A stretch of 22,319 nucleotides of DNA. It comes from an uncultured beta proteobacterium. Its GTDB lineage: Bacteria; Pseudomonadota; Gammaproteobacteria; Burkholderiales; Burkholderiaceae. A model generated the notes under the pieces. The model had not been told where the DNA came from and did not search any database. It worked only from the letters and a program-made list of their open reading frames with translations. The position numbers were made by a program, and so were the translations under genes. Shown piece after piece: positions 14,828-22,138 of the stretch; positions within the stretch are counted from its first letter, which is position 1; each line of letters starts with the position of its first letter. Location of the stretch: the NCBI GenBank assembly GCA_903843315.1, contig CAIMPQ010000042.1, forward strand, positions 1 through 22,319. The letters are read 5' to 3'.

Positions 14828-15670
14828 TTAATGAAATTTAGTTTGGCTTTCGAGGGTCGCAATATGCTCACGAATATCACTAGCATCTTCAGCTTCTGGG
14901 GATGCGCTGAGATAGCGATGCATATCCGCTAAGGCTGGGCGTAAATACTCCAACTGAGCAAAGATCAGGCCGCGATCGCGAATTTCTTCAATCGATTCAG
15001 GTAGCAAAATCACTAAACGCTCTTGTACTCCGAGCAAGCGCTCCCAGCGATCATGCTCTGAATAGATCATCTTGAGATTTCTAAGGAAGCGCGACAGGAT
15101 CTCACGCGAGCTGGAGGCACGCAAGAACACATTCAAAGGCAGGCTTAACTCCCCACGATAGCCCTTGGCATCCAAATAAGGATCCAACATCTCTTGTAAT
15201 TGATTCTTAGAGAGTGATTCACCCGTTAATGGATCCATGATCACCTCACCCTGTTGTAATGAGATGCGCATCATGAAGTGATTGGGGAATGAAACACCAC
15301 GAATCTTTAGACCAATTTGATTACCCAATTCCATCATCAGAATAGCTAATGAAATGGGAATACCTCTGCGATTTTCAAGAACGTAATGTAAATAAGAATT
15401 TTCAGGGGCATAAAAATCATTTGGGTTGGGACCAAATCCAAGCTCGATATAAAAAAAGTGTTTCAGAATTTGTAAGCGCTGAACAGGCGAAGTATCTGGT
15501 GTGATCCGCGACTTTAATTTATTGCCCAGTTGATCCAAATGATCAAGTACACCTTGAACATCTAAATCAGGATAAGCATGCTGAGCTACAGCAATTGCTG
15601 CTTCAGTTAAAGGGAGATATTCATCTTCAGCAACTAAAGAGGTGAAATAGTCGAGTTGTTGTGTTGGCAT
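14828..15670 (-). CDS. SirB1-type transglutaminase-like/TPR protein
   Basis: A cytoplasmic protein of 280 residues of the SirB1/YchA family, which has a transglutaminase-like fold followed by helical repeats and an unclear biochemical role. The core shows the family sequence YLHYVLENRRGIPISLAIL followed by GLKIRGVSFPNHFMMRI, where the His of NHF is conserved. At the place where a papain-like enzyme would have its nucleophile there is Ser (PISLAIL) and no Cys, so a protease function is unlikely. The C-terminal half (from about 195) looks like TPR-like helices with RLLGVQERLVILLP. The start is the ATG 15668-15670, 5 nt after the murJ stop; a longer reading into murJ is rejected. It is probably co-transcribed with murJ. 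Confidence 0.85.
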   Translation of the reverse strand: MPTQQLDYFTSLVAEDEYLPLTEAAIAVAQHAYPDLDVQGVLDHLDQLGNKLKSRITPDTSPVQRLQILKHFFYIELGFGPNPNDFYAPENSYLHYVLENRRGIPISLAILMMELGNQIGLKIRGVSFPNHFMMRISLQQGEVIMDPLTGESLSKNQLQEMLDPYLDAKGYRGELSLPLNVFLRASSSREILSRFLRNLKMIYSEHDRWERLLGVQERLVILLPESIEEIRDRGLIFAQLEYLRPALADMHRYLSASPEAEDASDIREHIATLESQTKFH

Positions 15671-15675
15671 ATGGT

Positions 15676-17229
15676 CTATTTTGCATGACGCAAGAATTTT
15701 TGCCAGCGAATTCCAACCAACCCCAGGGCGCCAAAGTAAACAATGGCTGCGGCGCCCAACCATAGGGTCAATAGACCAATTCGGGTCCAGGGTTCTGCTT
15801 GTAGGGCAATCCAATTATGGGCACTTGCCGCGTAGAAAAGTACTGCTGCAAAGGGAATTAAGGCTAATACGAGTTGACTTAGGTATTTTGCCCAGGCTGA
15901 ATTGGGGAGGGCGCCCCGTTTATGTAGGCCATTCCAAAGAAGGGCAGCATTAAGGCAAGCTCCGGCGCCTACTGATAAAGCCAGCCCGGCATGTCCCAAC
16001 CAGGGAACAAAAATAAGGTTGGCCAATTGAGTGGCTGCAAGAACAAACAATCCAATTTTGACCGGGGTACGAATATCTTGGCGGGAGTAAAAGCCGGGTG
16101 CTAGTATTTTGACGAGTATTAATCCAATCAGCCCAACGCCATAGGCGGCTAATGCACGCTGTGTCATCAACACATCTAGAGCATTGAATTTTCCATAGTG
16201 ATACAGAACCGCAGCAATAGGCTCGCCAAAAATAAAGAGCGCAAGCGCACATGGAGCTGCTAACAAAAAGGTTAATTGCAATCCCCAGATAAGCAGTTCT
16301 CCGGCATGCGCTAAATCATTTCTCGCATTGGCTTTGCTTAAGCTTGGTAAGAGAACGGTGCCCAAAGCTACGCCAAGTAGCGCCGTTGGAAATTCCATCA
16401 AACGATCTGCATAAGAAAGCCAAGATACGCTACCCGCCTGTAAGCGCGAAGCAATGTTGGTATTGATGATGAGGGAAATTTGCGCAACAGAAACAGCGAA
16501 TACGGCCGGCCCCATCAGTTTTAAAACACGTCGTGCCTCTGGGTTTGTAAGGGCAGATTTGATGGCGCCTGGTAACAAACCAATGCGCGGCAAAAGCCCT
16601 AAACGAGACAGGGCGGGAATCTGAATTGCCAGTTGCAATACACCCCCCAAGAGAACACCAATGCTAAGGGCATAAATGGGCTGATCTAAATGTGGGGCCA
16701 AGAAGAGTGCACTGCCAATGAGGGCAACATTGAGTAAGACTGGAGTAAAGGCGGGAATCGCAAAACGCTGGAATGTGTTCAAAATTCCGGCTGATAGTGA
16801 AACCATGGAAATGAGGCCAATATAGGGGAACATGATGCGTGTCATCACGACGCTTGCCTCGTAGGCAGGGCCACCCCTAAATCCCGTAGCAATCACCAGA
16901 ATGAGCAAGGGGGCGCCAATGACTCCCAGTAATACCGTCAGCAGCAAAGCCCAAAATAAAAGGGTAGCAACGGCATTAACCAGGATGTGGGCCTGTTTTG
17001 GGTCTCCATCCTTCGAGATTTCTCCCAAAATCGGCACGAAAGCCTGAGAAAAGGCCCCCTCGGCAAATAGGCGGCGGAGTAAATTGGGTAGCCTAAAAGC
17101 CACATTAAAGGCATCTGTCCACTCAGAAGCCCCGAAACTACGGGCTATGAGGGTCTCCCGGAGAAGTCCCGTAATACGAGACAGCATGGTTAGGGAGCTA
17201 ACCTTGGCGGCAGCAGAAAGCAGATTCAT
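15676..17229 (-). CDS. murJ: Lipid II flippase MurJ
   Basis: MurJ flips undecaprenyl-linked peptidoglycan precursor (lipid II) across the inner membrane. The protein has 517 residues (E. coli 511) with a MATE-like series of about 14 hydrophobic segments. The N-terminus MLSRITGLLRETLIARSFG carries Arg18 and Arg24, with Asp39 and Arg52 further on (TDAFNVAFRLPNLLRRLFAEGAFS). All four positions match residues required in E. coli MurJ. The ATG at 17227-17229 has AGGTGA 10 nt upstream. It is divergent from rpsT across 151 bp and is followed by the SirB1-type gene after 5 nt. Confidence 0.97.
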   Translation of the reverse strand: MNLLSAAAKVSSLTMLSRITGLLRETLIARSFGASEWTDAFNVAFRLPNLLRRLFAEGAFSQAFVPILGEISKDGDPKQAHILVNAVATLLFWALLLTVLLGVIGAPLLILVIATGFRGGPAYEASVVMTRIMFPYIGLISMVSLSAGILNTFQRFAIPAFTPVLLNVALIGSALFLAPHLDQPIYALSIGVLLGGVLQLAIQIPALSRLGLLPRIGLLPGAIKSALTNPEARRVLKLMGPAVFAVSVAQISLIINTNIASRLQAGSVSWLSYADRLMEFPTALLGVALGTVLLPSLSKANARNDLAHAGELLIWGLQLTFLLAAPCALALFIFGEPIAAVLYHYGKFNALDVLMTQRALAAYGVGLIGLILVKILAPGFYSRQDIRTPVKIGLFVLAATQLANLIFVPWLGHAGLALSVGAGACLNAALLWNGLHKRGALPNSAWAKYLSQLVLALIPFAAVLFYAASAHNWIALQAEPWTRIGLLTLWLGAAAIVYFGALGLVGIRWQKFLRHAK

Positions 17230-17317
17230 CGGTCGATTTTCACCTATTTATGGGTCGGCTGGGCTTTTTTGCCCCTTTAAGGTAAAATCTTGGGTTTTGG
17301 TGAGCTTGCTTATGAAT

Positions 17318-17346
17318 TTGGCAAGTCCACGAGATTTTTAACTAAT
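17318..17346 (+). promoter_or_regulatory. Weak candidate promoter of rpsT
   Basis: TTGGCA (17318-17323, five of six matches to the -35 consensus) and ACTAAT (17341-17346, four of six to the -10) are 17 nt apart. They would give a leader of about 28 nt for rpsT. Another -10-like TAAAAT at 17283-17288 lacks a convincing -35. Strong expression is expected for a ribosomal protein, so a second promoter may exist. Confidence 0.3.
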
Positions 17347-17380
17347 CGCATTTTGCAATTTATAGAGGCAAGGTTTAAAG

Positions 17381-17647
17381 ATGGCCAATACAGCACAAGC
17401 GCGTAAACGCGCACGCCAGGCAGTAAAACAGAACGATCACAACTCCAGTTTGCGTTCAAAGCTTCGCACTTCCATTAAGGCAGTCCGTAAAGCGATCGAC
17501 ATTGGTGATAAAGCTGCTGCAGCGAAAGTATTCGCAGCAACTCAGGCGACAATCGACAAGATTGCTGATAAAAAGATTGCTCATAAAAATACTGCAGCTC
17601 GTCAGAAGTCACGTTTGTCTGCAGCTATCAAGGCAATGGCAGCGTAA
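17381..17647 (+). CDS. rpsT: 30S ribosomal protein S20
   Basis: S20 is a primary 16S rRNA-binding protein of the small subunit. The 88 residues match the family: MANTAQARKRARQAVKQN at the start, lysine- and arginine-rich helices, DKAAAAKVFAATQATIDK in the middle and NTAARQKSRLSAAIKAMAA at the end. The ATG at 17381 has AAGG about 9 nt upstream. In E. coli S20 limits its own translation; no specific control element can be identified here. The gene stands alone, divergent from murJ, and is followed by two consecutive hairpins, the second a strong terminator. Confidence 0.98.
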   Translation: MANTAQARKRARQAVKQNDHNSSLRSKLRTSIKAVRKAIDIGDKAAAAKVFAATQATIDKIADKKIAHKNTAARQKSRLSAAIKAMAA

Positions 17648-17690
17648 TTCAGTAAAAGTTTTAGGCTGGTCGAAGTAATTTTCGACCTAA

Positions 17691-17723
17691 GCCCGCTCCT
17701 TATCAGAGCGGGTTTTTGTTTTT
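17691..17723 (+). terminator. Rho-independent terminator of rpsT
   Basis: The stem CCCGCTC (17692-17698) with GAGCGGG (17706-17712), loop CTTATCA, is followed by TTTTTGTTTTT. Just upstream is a second hairpin, GGTCGAA (17668-17674) with TTCGACC (17681-17687). The T-tract touches the 3' end of the convergent DUF3579 gene. Confidence 0.88.
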
Positions 17724-18036
17724 AGGACTGGGTTTGGGGTTTGGGTTCAAACTCACAAGCTTCTTCGATCGGTAGACTGTTGTCTTTGGCAAAGTTCATA
17801 ACAAAGTCCAACGCTCTTGGGTCAAGATCACCCAGTCTGGTATCAATAACAACGCATTTCACTGTTGCAATCACGACTGGTCTTACATAGGGTGAATAGG
17901 TGAAGCGAGGGTCTCCAGCATTGCCTGGAGGGCGAAAAGAAGCCATAACCCCGCAGAGACGCTCCGCCCAATCACTGGGTCGAAATGGTTTGCCAGCAGT
18001 CGTAATGCCTTGAATGAAAAGCTTTTTGTGGTTCAA
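17722..18036 (-). CDS. DUF3579 family protein
   Basis: A small protein of 104 residues recognised as DUF3579, an uncharacterised family I know from betaproteobacteria. Hallmarks are FIQGITTAGKPFRPSDWAER near the N-terminus, YSPYVRPVVI in the middle, then VKCVVIDTRL and DFVMNFAKDNSLPIEEAC. It has no signal peptide or membrane segment and looks like a compact soluble cytoplasmic domain. The only in-frame standard start is a TTG at 18034-18036 without a clear Shine-Dalgarno; an upstream stop blocks a longer version. It sits tail to tail with rpsT and head to head with argF. No biochemical function is known to me. Confidence 0.85.
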   Translation of the reverse strand: MNHKKLFIQGITTAGKPFRPSDWAERLCGVMASFRPPGNAGDPRFTYSPYVRPVVIATVKCVVIDTRLGDLDPRALDFVMNFAKDNSLPIEEACEFEPKPQTQS

Positions 18037-18188
18037 GTTCGCGTAAAAATGGTGGTAGGAATCAGTATTGCTAAGCCCTCTAGCTTAACAGCCCAAGTTG
18101 GTCGTAAGATGACTTTAGGTTCTATTTTCGTGCAGTCGAATGTTTTAAGAAAAAAATGCAAGCCAAAACTTTAGTAGAAAGCTCAACT

Positions 18189-19136
18189 ATGACATCTCTG
18201 GCAAAGCCCCAAGTGCCTGGTCAGGTCAAGCACTACCTGCAGTTTTCCGATCTCACTCGTGAAGAATATGACTATTTGCTGAAAAGGTCGGCATGGTTAA
18301 AGTCTAAATTCAAAAGTTATGAGACCTGGCATCCTCTACATGACCGAACTTTGGCCATGATTTTTGAAAAGCACTCCACTCGTACGCGTCTCTCCTTTGA
18401 GGCGGGTATCCATCAGCTTGGTGGACATGCTGTATATCTGAATACTCGTGATACTCAGTTAGGTCGTGGTGAGCCTGTAGAGGACGCTGCGCAAGTCATT
18501 TCTCGGATGACTGACATCATTATGATTCGTACTTTCGGCCATGACATCATCGAACGTTTTGCCGCTAACTCCCGTGTCCCCGTGATTAATGGCCTGACAA
18601 ATGAATACCACCCATGTCAGGTCTTGGCAGATATCTTTACGTTCGTAGAGGCGCGTGGCCCAATTCAAGGCAAGACAGTAGCGTGGGTTGGTGATGCCAA
18701 TAATATGGCGTATACCTGGATCCAGGCTGCTGAATGCTTAGATTTTCATTTTCGTTTCTCTGCACCAGAAGGTTATGAATTAGATTCTTCGCGCTTAACT
18801 GCTACAACTGCAAAGCATCTAACGGTTTGCTCCAATCCAGAAGAGGCATGTAAAGGGGCTGATTTAGTCACCACTGATGTTTGGACAAGCATGGGCTATG
18901 AGGCTGAAAATACTTCTCGTATGAATGCCTTCAAAGATTGGATGGTCGACGAAGAATTAATGTCTCTAGCAAAACCAGGCGCCTTATTTATGCATTGTTT
19001 ACCAGCCCACCGCGGCGAAGAGGTCTCTGCTGCAGTCATTGATGGACCGCAAAGTATTGTTTGGGAAGAGGCAGAAAATCGTTTGCATGTTCAAAAGGCT
19101 TTGATGGAGTATTTGCTCTGTGGCCGTTTGGACTAA
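18189..19136 (+). CDS. argF: Ornithine carbamoyltransferase
   Basis: ArgF makes citrulline from ornithine and carbamoyl phosphate. From the ATG at 18189 the protein has 315 residues, closest to the usual 305-315. An in-frame ATG at 18156 would add 11 residues, and neither has a strong Shine-Dalgarno. The carbamoyl-phosphate motif STRTR is at 63-67 (FEKHSTRTRLSFE). The HPCQ motif is at 141-144 in GLTNEYHPCQVLADI. The ornithine-binding HCLP is at 269-272 in MHCLPAHRGEE. VAWVGDANNMAYTW marks the second domain. argG follows on the same strand after 62 bp, so two consecutive arginine steps are adjacent. No ArgR-type operator is evident. Confidence 0.97.
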   Translation: MTSLAKPQVPGQVKHYLQFSDLTREEYDYLLKRSAWLKSKFKSYETWHPLHDRTLAMIFEKHSTRTRLSFEAGIHQLGGHAVYLNTRDTQLGRGEPVEDAAQVISRMTDIIMIRTFGHDIIERFAANSRVPVINGLTNEYHPCQVLADIFTFVEARGPIQGKTVAWVGDANNMAYTWIQAAECLDFHFRFSAPEGYELDSSRLTATTAKHLTVCSNPEEACKGADLVTTDVWTSMGYEAENTSRMNAFKDWMVDEELMSLAKPGALFMHCLPAHRGEEVSAAVIDGPQSIVWEEAENRLHVQKALMEYLLCGRLD

Positions 19137-19198
19137 GTAATTCATTTCGTATTTTTCCTTACTCAGTTTTTAGTTATTTTTTGATTGAATAAAAAGTC

Positions 19199-20431
19199 AT
19201 GTCTGATATTAAAAAAGCAGTCTTAGCGTATTCCGGTGGTCTAGACACTAGTGTGATCTTGAAGTGGCTTCAAGATACCTATGGTTGTGAGATCGTGACA
19301 TTTACTGCTGATTTGGGACAGGGTGAAGAGCTCGAGCCGGCAAGAGCAAAGGCTTTGCAATTTGGTATCAAGCCAGAGAATATTTTTATCGATGATTTGC
19401 GTGAAGAGTTCGTACGGGATTTTGTTTTCCCAATGTTTCGCGCAAATACGATTTACGAAGGCGAATACTTATTGGGCACCTCTATTGCGCGCCCTTTAAT
19501 CGCTAAGCGTCAAATTGAGATCGCGCGTTTAACTGGCGCTGATGCCGTTTCCCATGGTGCGACTGGTAAAGGTAATGATCAAGTCCGTTTTGAGCTTGGT
19601 TACTATGCTTTAGAGCCAGGAATTAAAGTAATCGCCCCATGGCGTGAGTGGGACCTTCTCTCGCGTGAGAAGTTGATGACCTATGCAGAAAAGCATGGCA
19701 TTCCAGTTGAGATGAAGCATAAGCAAGGTGGCTCACCCTACTCCATGGATGCCAATCTCTTGCATATCAGCTACGAAGGACGTCACTTAGAGAACCCCAA
19801 TGCTGAGGCAGAAGAATCGATGTGGCGCTGGACGGTATCTCCTGAGAAAGCCCCGGATGCCCCTGAGATTATCGAGATTGAATTTAAGGCAGGCGATCCT
19901 ATTGCTATTAATGGCAAAGCCTATAAGCCACATGAGTTATTAGCTGAGTTAAACCGCATCGGCGGTATGCATGGTATTGGACGGCTTGATTTGGTAGAAA
20001 ACCGCTTTGTGGGCATGAAGAGTCGCGGTTGCTATGAAACCCCTGGCGGCACCATTCTGCTGAAGGCGCATCGTGGCATCGAAAGTATTACCCTCGATCG
20101 CGAAGTGGCTCATTTGAAAGATGATCTGATGCCACGCTACGCTAGCTTGATCTATAACGGTTTATGGTGGTCTCCAGAGCGTCTCGCTTTGCAAACCTTA
20201 ATTGACCACACGCAACAGATGGTAAATGGTGTTGTAAGGTTGAAGCTCTACAAAGGTTCCGTCTCCGTAATCTCACGGGATTCGGCAAATACCTTATTTG
20301 ATCAAAATATCGCTACCTTCGATGATGATGGTGGTGCCTATAACCAGGCCGATGCGGGCGGTTTTATCAAGCTCAATGCATTGCGTATGCGCATTGCTGA
20401 AATCGCTAAACGTAAACGCGCTAAAAAATAA
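19199..20431 (+). CDS. argG: Argininosuccinate synthase
   Basis: ArgG joins citrulline and aspartate with ATP to form argininosuccinate. The protein has 410 residues, the usual length of the short bacterial type. The N-terminal PP-loop AYSGGLDTS (about 9-17) is followed by FTADLGQGEE, then GTSIARPLIAKRQIEIAR and SHGATGKGNDQVRFE of the citrulline/aspartate site, and SPYSMDANLLHISYEGRHLE. The C-terminus is lysine/arginine-rich, like that of related proteins. The ATG at 19199 has no clear Shine-Dalgarno. The gene follows argF and is followed by ppnP after 44 bp with no terminator between, so argG-ppnP is likely one transcript. Confidence 0.98.
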   Translation: MSDIKKAVLAYSGGLDTSVILKWLQDTYGCEIVTFTADLGQGEELEPARAKALQFGIKPENIFIDDLREEFVRDFVFPMFRANTIYEGEYLLGTSIARPLIAKRQIEIARLTGADAVSHGATGKGNDQVRFELGYYALEPGIKVIAPWREWDLLSREKLMTYAEKHGIPVEMKHKQGGSPYSMDANLLHISYEGRHLENPNAEAEESMWRWTVSPEKAPDAPEIIEIEFKAGDPIAINGKAYKPHELLAELNRIGGMHGIGRLDLVENRFVGMKSRGCYETPGGTILLKAHRGIESITLDREVAHLKDDLMPRYASLIYNGLWWSPERLALQTLIDHTQQMVNGVVRLKLYKGSVSVISRDSANTLFDQNIATFDDDGGAYNQADAGGFIKLNALRMRIAEIAKRKRAKK

Positions 20432-20475
20432 TCAATAATCAATTATTAGAACTAAACGAAATAGAAAGAGCTCAG

Positions 20476-20781
20476 ATGCAATTCGATCAAGTTTCAGTAG
20501 GCAAAAAAGCCAATGTATTTTTTGATGGCAAATGTGTTTCACATACCGTTACCATGCCTAATGGCATACGCAAGTCAGTCGGTGTCGTGTTGCCAAGCAC
20601 CTTACGTTTCGACTTGAGCACTAAAGAAGTGATGGAAGTAGTGGATGGCAATGCGTTTGTGAGTATCAATGGCGCTCCCGAGCAAGAATTTAAGGCTGGC
20701 CAAAGCTGGGAAGTAGAAAAGGGCGGTTACTTCATTATTCGTGCTGAGCAACCAGTGCACTATGTCTGTCACTTTGAATAA
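20476..20781 (+). CDS. ppnP: Pyrimidine/purine nucleoside phosphorylase (DUF1255)
   Basis: PpnP is a small cupin-fold enzyme that, from E. coli work, phosphorolyses several nucleosides including uridine, adenosine and inosine. This 101-residue protein matches its length and layout: RKSVGVVLPSTLRFDLSTKEVMEVVDG in the first half, then the cupin strands VSINGAPEQEFKAGQSWEVEKGGYFIIRA and a C-terminal PVHYVCHFE like the PTSYLCRYL end of E. coli PpnP. Start ATG at 20476; GAG lies about 7 nt upstream. It is soluble, with no signal peptide. It lies 44 bp downstream of argG and ends in a strong terminator; the pairing with arginine genes has no clear metabolic logic. Confidence 0.9.
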   Translation: MQFDQVSVGKKANVFFDGKCVSHTVTMPNGIRKSVGVVLPSTLRFDLSTKEVMEVVDGNAFVSINGAPEQEFKAGQSWEVEKGGYFIIRAEQPVHYVCHFE

Positions 20782-20798
20782 CATAAATTGATTCAGCT

Positions 20799-20824
20799 AA
20801 AAAGCCACCCCTGGGTGGCTTTTT
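20799..20824 (+). terminator. Rho-independent terminator after ppnP
   Basis: The stem AAAAAGCCACC (20799-20809) with GGTGGCTTTTT (20814-20824) closes a 4-nt loop CCTG; the 3' arm forms the T-tract. It ends the argG-ppnP transcript, so the following hydrolase gene needs its own promoter. Confidence 0.9.
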
Positions 20825-20847
20825 ATTTGTAATGAGTGTTAAATTTA

Positions 20848-21591
20848 ATGATGAAGTTTATCCGAGCCTTTATTTTCTTGGTGTTATTAATTGCACCTGC
20901 AGCATATGCGCAAGTATTTGATGTGCCATATAAGGATGACGCTCCTACTAGAACATTATTAACGCCGGTAAAGAATGCCAAGGCAGTAGTCTTGTTATTC
21001 CCCGGTGGTGGTGGCGTCTTAAAATTACAGGATGATGGCTCAACTACAAACTTTCATACTTTTGTTAGATCTAAGGATCTATGGGCTCAATACGGCATAG
21101 ATGCTGTTTTAGTAGATACTCCTTATGACCTGGGAGCAGGGTTGCGTAACTCTCGATCTATCAGAGACCATCAGCAAAGAATTTTGAATGTCGTGACTTA
21201 TTACAAAGAAAAGCTCAATTTACCAGTGTGGATTTTTGGTCACAGCATGGGTACGGTTAGTGTTACTGAATTTGTTAATGGTGGGAAAGAAAAAGAAAGT
21301 CTGATAGGTGGAGTCATCGTAGCGGGAACCTATAGATCAGCGACAGTAGATTCAGACGTGAAGATACCGGTGCTGGCAATTCATCATGTTGATGATGGTT
21401 GTGCCTCAACTCCATTTGTGACTTCAGAGCGAATCATTGAAAGTCGACCAAAGCAATCTATCTCTCAATTTATTCAGATAGACGGTGGTATTAGTGAGGG
21501 CGATGCTTGTGGTTCAAGGGCTTATCACGGCTTTAATCAGAAAGAATCTGAGTTTGTCAAAGCGGCGGCCCAATTTATATTGAAGAACTAG
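20848..21591 (+). CDS. Exported alpha/beta-hydrolase of unknown substrate
   Basis: A predicted secreted serine hydrolase of 247 residues from the ATG at 20848 (a second ATG follows at once, and an in-frame GTG lies at 20836). The N-terminus MKFIRAFIFLVLLIAPAAYA is a clear signal peptide with cleavage likely after Ala21 (AYA|Q). The mature part has the alpha/beta-hydrolase order: an oxyanion-type loop LLFPGGGGV (49-57), nucleophile elbow GHSMG with Ser133, candidate acid Asp182 or Asp183 in HHVDDGC, and candidate base His227 in YHGFN. Only two cysteines occur, Cys185 and Cys221, flanking the late catalytic loops, so a disulfide is plausible in the periplasm. I do not recognise a named family. 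It lies between a terminator and the convergent DUF192 gene (10 bp). Confidence 0.82.
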   Translation: MMKFIRAFIFLVLLIAPAAYAQVFDVPYKDDAPTRTLLTPVKNAKAVVLLFPGGGGVLKLQDDGSTTNFHTFVRSKDLWAQYGIDAVLVDTPYDLGAGLRNSRSIRDHQQRILNVVTYYKEKLNLPVWIFGHSMGTVSVTEFVNGGKEKESLIGGVIVAGTYRSATVDSDVKIPVLAIHHVDDGCASTPFVTSERIIESRPKQSISQFIQIDGGISEGDACGSRAYHGFNQKESEFVKAAAQFILKN

Positions 21592-21601
21592 AAAAATAGA
21601 T

Positions 21602-22054
21602 TTACTTTCTTGGTAAACCGATAATTACAGTTCCGGGTACGATCACTCTCTCTGCGAACCATTGCTTGTTCATCTCTAGTGCATAACGTACCGCTACTTT
21701 TGGGCAATGATTACTCGTTGTCTCCGCTTGCATTTCTTCAATGTTCACAATCTTGCCATCATCTGTTATGAATGCAATCGATAGCGGAATCTTAGTATTG
21801 CTCATCCAAAAACAGTGACCCGCTTTTTGTTCGAATACAAAAAGCATTCCAGAGTTCGTTGGCATGCTAGTGCGATTCATCAGCCCCACCTCTCTTGCTT
21901 TGGGAGTGTCTGCTAGTTCTGCTTGAATCCGATAGATACCCGTCTTTAATTCAATAGTAGGAAGGCTAGTATTGACTTGAGCTAAGGCAATGCTTGAGCT
22001 GATAAAAAGGGTAGAGGCAAGAATATTGCGCAAAAGTTTGATTGATGTATGCAT
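21602..22054 (-). CDS. Exported DUF192 family protein
   Basis: A 150-residue protein of the DUF192 (UPF0127) family, of unknown biochemical role. The N-terminus is a signal peptide (basic KLLRN, hydrophobic ILASTLFISSSIALA) with cleavage likely after Ala25. The domain signature is complete: AREVGLMNRTSMPTNSGMLF, then HCFWMSNTKIPLSIAFI, DDGKIVNIEEM, and YALEMN near the C-terminus. Two cysteines, Cys81 and Cys117, are the only ones and could pair outside the cytoplasm. The ATG lies at 22052-22054. It is 34 bp downstream of the csp terminator on the same strand, so it needs its own promoter or read-through. It converges on the exported hydrolase gene. Confidence 0.88.
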   Translation of the reverse strand: MHTSIKLLRNILASTLFISSSIALAQVNTSLPTIELKTGIYRIQAELADTPKAREVGLMNRTSMPTNSGMLFVFEQKAGHCFWMSNTKIPLSIAFITDDGKIVNIEEMQAETTSNHCPKVAVRYALEMNKQWFAERVIVPGTVIIGLPRK

Positions 22055-22087
22055 GTTGAGTATTTTAAGTCACGCAAATTGCAGGCG

Positions 22088-22117
22088 AAAAAAAACCCAG
22101 GAGCAAGTCCTGGGTTT
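22088..22117 (-). terminator. Rho-independent terminator of the cold-shock gene
   Basis: On the minus strand a 10-bp stem (AAACCCAGGA, loop CTTGC, TCCTGGGTTT) runs into eight T residues. It lies 22 nt after the csp stop codon. Confidence 0.93.
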
Positions 22118-22138
22118 CTAATAATGATCTAAGGACGA

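Noticed and set aside
15671..15814. N-terminal extension of the SirB1-type protein into murJ
   Set aside because: The extra residues match no family sequence and read the murJ 3' end in another frame; the ATG at 15670 right after the murJ stop gives the expected N-terminus.
17261..17274. GGGC-TTTTTT-GCCC hairpin upstream of rpsT
   Set aside because: The stem is only four pairs and no gene ends there, since murJ and rpsT diverge; it is neither a terminator nor a recognised regulator.
18037..18188. Possible argF promoter (TTGGTC with TTCTAT-like -10) and ArgR box
   Set aside because: The -10 match is poor, the spacing is not ideal and no palindromic operator is visible, so I do not annotate a site in this 150-bp gap.
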